Source: Taxillus chinensis (taxonomy: Eukaryota > Streptophyta > Magnoliopsida > Santalales > Loranthaceae). From it: a stretch of DNA of 64,000 bases. The stretch is taken from assembly GCA_023512835.1 (NCBI GenBank), contig CM042089.1, forward strand, positions 16,852,562 through 16,916,561. Reading direction: 5' to 3'. Of this stretch, positions 56,588 through 64,000 are shown one piece after another. The number at the start of each line of letters is the position of its first letter. Position 1 is the first letter of the stretch. The notes below the pieces were generated by a model. The model did no database searches, had not been told where the DNA came from, and was given only the letters and a program-made list of their open reading frames with translations. Made by a program: the position numbers and the translations under genes.

Positions 56588-58391
56588 TGTAAGGACCCGT
56601 ACCTTGAGTTAGTCGGTTTGCCTCCTGAGTAGAGTTTTTCTAGATTTTGACCCGATGAAATGGACTCCAATGAATTCACGTGCAAAAGGAAAGATGCTTA
56701 GAATGATGTCCTCTATCTACCACAGAAGTTTCAGGCCAAATGGACATGTATGTGAGGTGCACGTGATATGGGTCCAATTCACGTGCAAGTGTGGTCGTCT
56801 TCTAAATGATGCAAGGAGGCTAGGGGTGAAGTTTGAGAGCATTTGGAGTGCATATGGAGTTGCACGTGAATTGGGGAATTCACGTGCAAATTGGCGTGCG
56901 AGCATATTTTTGCATGGTTCCCTTGGTTTTGTCATTCTAATGAACTTTCTCCAAAGGACCATGTTGAAATTCCGAGTATTTTGGCCTATATGGGTGCGGA
57001 AAGGTGCTAACTTGTGTGATCAAAACTACGTCGTTTTGATGCCTGGGATTCACTTAATCAAAACTACGTCGTTTTGATGTTGTGTTGCCTATATAAGGAG
57101 GAGAAGCTCTCTGTTTTAGGTTTAGGGTTCTCTTCAGCTGCTGCGCCGGTCGTAGAGAGAGAGAGAGCTAGAGAGAGAAGGAAGGGGGAGTTCTTGGTTC
57201 TTTGCCGGAGCATCTTGCGTGGGGAGGACGGCGTTTAGCCCGGGGGCAAGGAAGATCTGTTGTAAGGTAGGGATTCTGTTTTCTTATACCTGATCCGGGG
57301 TTAGGCCCTGTGGTGAATTACCCGTTGGATATTGTCCTTGTTATCATACTATTTATATGTAAATTCATATAGGTGTGATCTCCTATATGAATGTTGGCCT
57401 TCAATGGCGTTGTTTGGATATATGTATATATGCCCGCCAAGTGTTTGACATAATGCCTGTGAGGCGTGCATGTTATGTGTTTGAGGTAATGCCTGTGAGG
57501 TCGTGCATGTTATGTGTTTGAAATTATGCCTGTGAAGCCGTGCATATTTTGTGTGAGATTATATCTGTGTGGTCAGGTTTATGAGCTGGTGAATATATGC
57601 ATGCTAAGTGTTCGATGTTATTCCTGTGTGACTAAGCATACTAAGTGTTTGATGTTATGCCTGGTATGGCCATGTGTGCTGCGTGTTTGCTTGTACACCC
57701 GGTGGCCGTGGAAGCCTGGGACTGTTTTGTGGAACCCGGTGGTTGTGGAAGCCTGGGACTGTTTTGTGGAACCCGGTGGCCGTGGAAGCCCGGACTGTTT
57801 TGTGGAACCCGGTGGCCGTGGAAGCCTGGGATCGTTTTGTGGAACCCGGTGGCCGTGGAAGCCCGGGACGTTCTTGAAACCCGGTGGTCGTGGAAGCCCG
57901 GGAGTGTTTATGTACCAGCCCATGTATGATTGTGTTTCTTGTTATTGCCTGTGACTATATCCTGGTGGAATGATTGTATCACGACACGACTTGTACACAA
58001 GGCATGTAGATATTAGGTGCATGGGATGGGTTGGGGAGACATGATCCCTACTTAGTTGTGGTTGCTCACCCCTCCTACCATGTTGTTTTCTTTACAGAAC
58101 CTACAGGCGTTAGGTGGGACCCCAAGGTGGAAGACCTTATTTATTTTATTGTTTATGTTATTTTATTATGGGAACTGATGTAACCCCAATGGGGATGGAT
58201 TGAAAAGAAGACTTTGTATTAAAGACTGATTTGGATTGTGGACTGCCTGATGGACTTTATTTTTCTTGAATGTGTTGTGAATGTTTAAAATGTTCAGTTC
58301 TTGGTTTGTATCCTAACCCCTTTGCCCTCCGTGTGGGTAAAAAGGGGAGTCACGTACCGGTTTCCTCGGGTTGGAAATCCGGGGCGTGACA
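56588..58391 (+). repeat. Element C 3' LTR
   Basis: 1804 bp. Palindromes at 57019-57040 and 57057-57078, TATATAA at 57090-57096, six 37-bp units at 57701-57902. Differences from the 5' LTR are mostly one- or two-base changes at CTG/CAG-like sites. Confidence 0.97.
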
Positions 58392-58396
58392 CATAC

Positions 58397-59480
58397 AATA
58401 TACTAAAACCAATAACTTTAAAATTTCTGATAATATTAAAACTAGAATCTGGAAAATTAAAAGAAAATCCAAAAGTTAAAAGTCCAGACACTAAAATTAA
58501 ATTCCTTGTAAAATTAGGTACATAGAACATCCTTTCTAAACAAAAAGTAAAACCACTACTTAAAACCAAATTGCATGTCCCAATGGTTTCCACACGTGAA
58601 GCTATCTTGTTGCCTGAATAGATAAATCTTTAATTGTCCATCAGTTTCCTTAGGTTTATCTTGAATCAAAACATTGATTGTAGTCCCAGCATCAATCCAC
58701 CATGCATCATGATTAACATTAACCATATTAGATTCATAACAAACAAATGCAAGAAAATTATATTTCTTCTCAAACCAACCTTTGAACTTAAGGCAGTCCT
58801 TCTTCATGTGTCTCTTTTTTTTTTTTTACAGAAGTAACACTTTGACTTTTTCTTTATGACTTGTTTCACTTGAATCTTTTCCTTTTCCTTTTCCTTATTA
58901 TGATCATTTTTCTTCTTTGAAAGAGAAGTTGTAGCAAGGTTCACCTTTTTATCCTCGTCCATCAATAATTTACCCTCCTCTTGAGCACACATGGTCATAA
59001 GCTCATTAATTGACCATTTGTCCTTATGTGTGTTATAAGAGATCTTAAAGGAGGCATATTATTGAGGTAGAGTGCACAAAATGAAATGGACTAGAAAGGA
59101 TTTTGACATGGTAACTTCTAAATCTTGTGGTTAAGCCTCTATATCCCTCATACACATGATATAATCACGCACTCCTTTAACCTTAGTGTGTCTCATGGAT
59201 GAGAACTTCATAATCAAGGTGCTAGTAAGAGCCATATTAGAGGATCCAAACTGCTCATCGATAGCTTTAAGAAGATCTTTGACCTTACTATGGTAAAGGA
59301 CTGAACCTCAAATGGTAGCACAAATATTGGTCTTTATGAACATAACTGAAAGGTGATTAGATTGCTCCCACTTTTCACAAATATCAATCACATGTAGACA
59401 ACTAGTCTGTGTTATGCTAGGCAGTTCGTCTTTCCGAATAGCATGTCAATATCCATTTATCTTAATTGCAGTAACACTCT
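58397..59480 (-). pseudogene. Ty1/copia gag-protease relic
   Basis: On the - strand: gag block RKDELPSITQTSCLHVIDICEKWE (two neighbouring pieces), VKDLLKAIDEQFGSSNMALTST, FKISYNTHKDKWSINELMTMCAQEEGKLL, then a Lys-rich linker, a zinc knuckle (CYFCKKK...DCLKFKGW) and the protease region with WWIDAGTTINV (D-A-G at the active site) and MFYVPNFTRNLILVSGL. Several stops and frame changes. C inserted at the protease end (CATAC), and the text seems to go on for a few codons left of C (before 49222). No LTR found for it. Confidence 0.8.
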
Positions 59481-59834
59481 CTCCTTCTACACCTTATAGT
59501 TATCACCTCGTAATTCATGAATGTCACAATTAACATCAGAAATGTTTTCGAGTAAAATTATTGAAAATAAAAAAGAAACATGCTTATGAAAAAATTGAGA
59601 CTTCACAATTTACTAATGTAAACCATACTAATATGAATCTAGTGACATAAAACTTGTCTGTGGGCTAAAGTATACTCAAATCAAATTCATAATATAATTT
59701 TATAGTGAAACTATCAAATCATTATTTTTAACTCATGTGGATAAATTAAAAAACATAATATAATACATCACCCTAATTAATCGTGCAAATACAATAAAAT
59801 TTTCTGTGGGCATATCTCATTATATTACACATGA
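59481..59834. other. AT-rich DNA left of MITE 1
   Basis: Nothing recognised. Confidence 0.5.
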
Positions 59835-59837
59835 TTA

Positions 59838-60625
59838 GAGCATCTTCAGTCCTACCAAGCTATAATGGGCAGCTAAAGCTAATTTTAACTCACTACAGTA
59901 CCTATATAGCTAATGGTACTCCAATGTTATATCAGTTATATTTTTACTTAACTTTCATTTTCCCAAAATTACCCTCATCCTTCAAAATCCAAGCATCAAA
60001 CATCAAATCCCTAATAGAGTAGGGGACATCAAACAAATCCAAGGCTCAACTGATTGAGAACAGATCTATACATTGGATCGCAGGGGGGGGAGCCAACTAG
60101 TGCCAGAGGAGAGGGAGATGGGGACTAGGGAGGATGCCGACTGACGCCGAGGGGAGGGAGACGACTCAAACGAGAACGACCGGCGCCGGGGGCAGGGAGA
60201 CGAGGAACGACCGGCGCCGGGGGAGGGAGACGGGCACTGGGGCGGAGACGGGAAGTTGGGAACGAGAGGGGGGACGGGAACGGCATTGGGTTGGAGGGAG
60301 ATGGGGACTAGGGAGGATGCCGACCAACGCCGGGGGGAGGGGGACGACTCAGACGAGAACGACCGGCGCCGGGGGAGGGAGACGGGCACTGGGGCGGAGA
60401 CGGGAACGAGAGGGGGAGACGGGAAGTTGGGAACGAGAGGGGGGAGCAGGACGGGGACTGGGAAGGGATTTCACCATATGTGCTGACATGGCAGGTTCAG
60501 CAAAAGCAAAAGCCATATTTAGCTTTTGTTTTTGCTTTTGCTAAAGGTTTACCTGATGGATTGGAGAAGCATTTTAGTCATATTTTGCTATAGCTTTTGC
60601 TATAGCTGATGGATTGGAGATGCTC
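59838..60625. mobile_element. MITE 1, PIF/Harbinger type, with GC-rich core
   Basis: Terminal inverted repeats GAGCATCTTCAGTCC and GAGCATCTCCAATCC (13 of 15 match), flanked by TTA on both sides (59835-59837; 60626-60628), the 3-bp duplication of PIF/Harbinger elements. 788 bp. The ends are AT-rich; the centre (60085-60470) is very G-rich and holds a direct duplication of ~180 bp. No transposase is encoded; the 136-codon frame in the core is low-complexity. Confidence 0.85.
60115..60460 (+). repeat. Direct duplication in the MITE 1 core
   Basis: GATGGGGACTAGGGAGGATG opens both copies (about 60117 and 60300). Each copy contains CGGCGCCGGGGG and GGAGACGGGCACTGGGG. Strongly G-rich on the + strand, with many G-runs that could form quadruplexes. 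Confidence 0.85.
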
Positions 60626-60628
60626 TTA

Positions 60629-62805
60629 GTTACAATTAATGTTTAGGATCCACATGTGATTTCAATATCAAATTTCTAAAAGTTAGAGATATTATGGCTA
60701 TTCCTTAACTAATAAAAATTTAATTACTTGATATTTCATTTTATTATATACCTAACTTTATGTATATGTTAATTGTAAAAATTCACAATATACGTCAAAT
60801 AAACCAAAAACAAAAACCTATAACACGTATATGATGAGTCTGCACAAGATATAGCAAATTTGACCGATGTCATTAATCTCAAACATAATGCAATACATAT
60901 GATTTGGATTGAACAAATACAAGAAAATTCAATTGATGGTAAAAGCAATCAATTGAATTGAAATTCAATCAATTAAGAAGACCGAATATGAATTCTAATA
61001 TAACGAATGATAACCAATTTCTAAGCAAGGTAGAAATAATAAAATGGCTTTAATCCCAATTGTTGGATAATGGGATACATCTTAACTATGTTATCTACAA
61101 TATGAACATATAGTTAAGCAGAAACAATAGAACGGAATCAATTTAATTACCTCAAGTCATTGCTATTAAATTTGTGAAATTGATCAAACTTGAATGTCCT
61201 TCTTCTTGTCAATTCCTTACGTTCTAATTGCTAGTTTTCAAACTCTTATTCTCAATTTAGATGGTGTTATTTCTTTAGGAGAATATGCTTAGTGAATCAT
61301 GAATGAGAAAAATAAAACTCGTTTACTTTATATTACTCAAACCATCATAGAGTAATTTTAATGCGTACCAATAATAGTAGGGGTTATAATAATTGTTGGG
61401 TTACTAGAAATGGGAAGAAAACAATGACAATTACTAGCCCATGCCAAAATAAATGAGCCATAAAAAGGGTTATCATAACATTAATAATATTTACTTTATT
61501 ATTATTATTTTATATAAAACCAACAAATACTAATACATTTCTTTGGTTATTTAAAATTTTGTTGAAAAATATATATGAAAATGCTCCAACTGCGATTATT
61601 AGTGACCACTGACCAAGATTGAAACATTCCATAGAAAAAGTGTTTGCGAAAAATTGAACATCAATATTGTTCACGACACATCACTTGAAAACTACTAGAG
61701 AAATTGGGTTTTCATTCTAAATATAATGATGGTTTGAAGAAAGTATTGCACAAACTGTATTTATGATCTTTTAAATTTTGATGATTTTAAGAAGTGATGA
61801 GGGCGATATTGATATGTACAGTTTATATGAGAATGCGTGGCTTCAAAGTCTATCCGGAGAGAATGCATTGGAATGGAATGGGCAAAATTTCGATGCGTAA
61901 AAATAATGGTTTAATGGTGAAATTGTGACGCGGAGGCGACATTCATCCTATCTAATAATACAGTAATCTTGTTAGTATGATCCATCCACGTATCGAAGAG
62001 TCAAGCATCCCATGGTGCCGACAGATGTGTCTCCGGTGTTAATTAGATGTGAGGCACTTATAAGGTCTTAATTAAGCCACTTGGCAAGCGCACAAGTGCC
62101 TAAGGGACCGCGTGGCAACTAGCAGTGCCTAGCCCAAATGTGAACCCCATAAATAATGTAATGTACATTACATTTCACGAGGTCCACCACGAAACGTGAC
62201 CGATAAGCACTACTGATTGGGCCCTATCTTTACATTTCATAAGGTCCACTACGAAAGGTGACCGATGGGCCAGCATTATTGATTAGACCCTATATTTCTT
62301 TGGATGGGCTCGCAGCCTTTAATTATAAAAAAATTTATGCGGCGAGAGTACGGGTGTTTTTTTGATATACCCTATGTAGATAAGCTTTATCTATATTAAT
62401 TATAAAAATAATATGTATAAATCGGCATACGAAACTGTAATTAATATGATAATTATAAATTTATTATTTTCTTTCTATGCCATTATAATTATCTATTAAT
62501 TTATTAACATAACTCTATTAATTAATATAGAGATTCATATATATATTTTTTATACTTCAAAAATATTCTCCGTAATAACATCTTTTAAAATTTTCTTATG
62601 AAAAAGATTTATATATGAAAATTATATTATAATTTTTTTGTATTTTTATTAAAATTATATTATTTTGATATATAAAATTTAATTTTTTTATTTTTTATAT
62701 TTACGTATATTTTAATTTTTTTATTATTTTAAAAAAATTTAAAACTATTTACTCGCCCTAAAAAAACTATTGTTATTAAAAACTGCCCAAGTTGTTATTC
62801 TATAC
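60629..62805. other. AT-rich intergenic DNA
   Basis: No gene found. At 62169-62297 a ~67-bp unit is present twice (ACATTTCA..AGGTCCAC.ACGAAA.GTGACCGAT). 62330-62760 is extremely AT-rich. Confidence 0.6.
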
Positions 62806-62808
62806 TAA

Positions 62809-63483
62809 GAGCAATTCTAACACACTCTTTATTATATACATGTAGATAGCAAAAAATCAATTTTATGCTCCAACAGGCTCTTTATATGGCTCTCTACATC
62901 TGAAAAATGTTACAGTAACTCTTTACATTTGAAGAGTCATTGTACATTATTCACATATTATTTTATCATTTTTTAACTTTCTCTCTCCTCTCTCTCGTTT
63001 TTCTCCCAATACTCTCCCATCTCTCTCTTGATGCCCTCTCTCTCTCTTCTCTCTCTGTAGATCTGCCAACAAAAAAGAAGACATGGTGAGGGAGCTATGC
63101 GCGACCACAAATCTACCACCACAGACCTGTTCTTCTTTTTTCTCCTTAGATTTTCCGATTGAGGGTGGGGGGTTGCGCGACACTAGGCGGGGGCGGGTGG
63201 CTATGCATGACATCGGGCGGGGGGTACCGCTGCACGATGCCAGGGTGAGGGTGAGGGGTTGCGCGACGCCGGGCAAGGGTGGTGGGCTATGCGCGACGCC
63301 GATGACGACGAAGCGAGAGAGAGAAGCCGGGCCGAGGGTTGGTGTTTGGGTTTTGGAAAAATATACTATTTTAATATAAATACATATAAAATGTTGTTGG
63401 AGTTAAATTTAAAAAATGACTCTTTACGTGTAAAATTTTCTTTACATGTAGATATAAAATACAAAATAGTGTTAGAATTGCTC
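62809..63483. mobile_element. MITE 2, PIF/Harbinger type, with GC-rich core
   Basis: Perfect 15-bp inverted repeats GAGCAATTCTAACAC, flanked by TAA on both sides (62806-62808; 63484-63486). 675 bp. A CT-rich stretch (62980-63058) is followed by a G-rich core (63160-63320) with GTTGCGCGAC repeats. No transposase. The ORFs in the core are short and low-complexity. Confidence 0.9.
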
Positions 63484-63486
63484 TAA

Positions 63487-64000
63487 CGTCGGTTGGCTTT
63501 GGTATGCCTGTGTTGATTTCCATATATACCCACACAAATTAAAATACCATTATAAGACTCAACTCTAACATGTCAATACACGTCATTTATACATGCACTA
63601 ATGAAAAGAAACATACGTGATGACGTACTACTCCTACCAAACCTTATTTTATTGTATCATGTTGCATTTTATGTACATACATTTTTGCCAACTTGAATCA
63701 ATTCTCGTCTCTCGATGATTGATGTGATTACGAAGGATTAGATTCGTTAATGATGATATGTTTTTATTATTTTTATGTTATCACAAATAAACAGAAATGT
63801 TATTGATATTGCATATATTCTAATTTTTTATCCCTCCACAGGAATATTTCCGGATGCACAGGAAGATGTTTGTGCTCATGTAATAAGTAATATTAGTAAT
63901 ATTACGTATAGATTGCACATGTAATTTATACGAAAATATTTTTATTATTATTTAATTAATTTTTTAAAAAAAATATTTTATTCATGCTAATTTAGCGATA
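63487..64000. other. AT-rich DNA at the right edge
   Basis: Nothing recognised. Confidence 0.5.

Larger units (their letters stand above)
49223..58391 (+). mobile_element. Ty3/gypsy chromovirus C (Tekay/Del type), complete
   Basis: 9169 bp. Both LTRs are 1804 bp (49223-51026; 56588-58391), TGTAAGG...GTGACA, with 5-bp duplication CATAC (49218-49222; 58392-58396). Initiator-tRNA-Met primer site 51030-51041, polypurine tract AAGGGGGAGAGGA 56575-56587. In between, in order: gag with two zinc knuckles, protease, RT, RNase H, integrase, chromodomain, the set and order of a Tekay/Del element. Frame changes separate the parts, but every catalytic motif is present and integrase is one 455-codon frame. 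It is the youngest-looking element apart from A, and a solo LTR of the same family sits at 30976-32790. Confidence 0.93.

Noticed and set aside
60134..60544. 136-codon frame in MITE 1
   Set aside because: Gly/Arg/Thr-rich translation of the G-rich duplicated core; no transposase motif.

Overview
This window is a stretch of plant nuclear heterochromatin. It looks like an angiosperm, probably a eudicot, judged only from the transposon families. I found no host gene, rRNA, tRNA or CRISPR array. Nearly every base belongs to an LTR retrotransposon, a remnant of one, or a MITE, and the elements are nested inside one another.

Layout. 1-6955: 3' half of a Ty3/gypsy Tat/Ogre-type element (RNase H, integrase, a 1.6-kb array of 30/31-bp repeats, then an LTR from 4653). 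7150-28605: a degenerate Ty1/copia element (E, + strand), split by a non-autonomous LTR element (F, - strand, 8640-27128). F is itself split by a 12.9-kb Ty1/copia element (A, - strand, 9019-21904, target duplication CAAAC). 28606-30555: a (CT)n tract, a 30-bp repeat patch and a truncated Ty3/gypsy gag with one LTR (G, - strand). 30556-38939: a non-autonomous element (B, tRNA-Asp-type primer site), whose left LTR was hit by a solo LTR of the C family. 39469-48832: a non-autonomous Tekay-like element (D, duplication TAATA) inserted in old Tat LTR sequence. 49223-58391: a complete Tekay/Del-type chromovirus (C, duplication CATAC) with gag, protease, RT, RNase H, integrase and chromodomain. 58397-59480: a copia gag-protease relic (- strand). 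59838-60625 and 62809-63483: two PIF/Harbinger-type MITEs with 3-bp TTA/TAA duplications and GC-rich cores. The rest is AT-rich DNA in which I see nothing.

Most notable points. (1) Copia element A carries, downstream of pol and in the same sense, a long extra coding region that ends in a Ulp1/C48-type cysteine protease domain. (2) The U3 regions of B and C, elements of different lineages with different primer sites, share one regulatory block: a conserved core, four to five CACGTG G-boxes and a palindrome built around ACGTCG just upstream of the TATA box. (3) Differences between LTR pairs, and several frame breaks in otherwise good pol genes, cluster at CAG/CTG (CHG) sites. This suggests methylation-linked read errors, so some elements called broken may be intact.

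The only gene sets that work together are retroelement cassettes (gag to package RNA; protease, RT-RNase H and integrase to copy and insert it). C is the only element with all parts visible in order. A has all parts plus the Ulp1 region. B, D and F have ends and priming sites but no polymerase, so they would depend on enzymes supplied by other elements.
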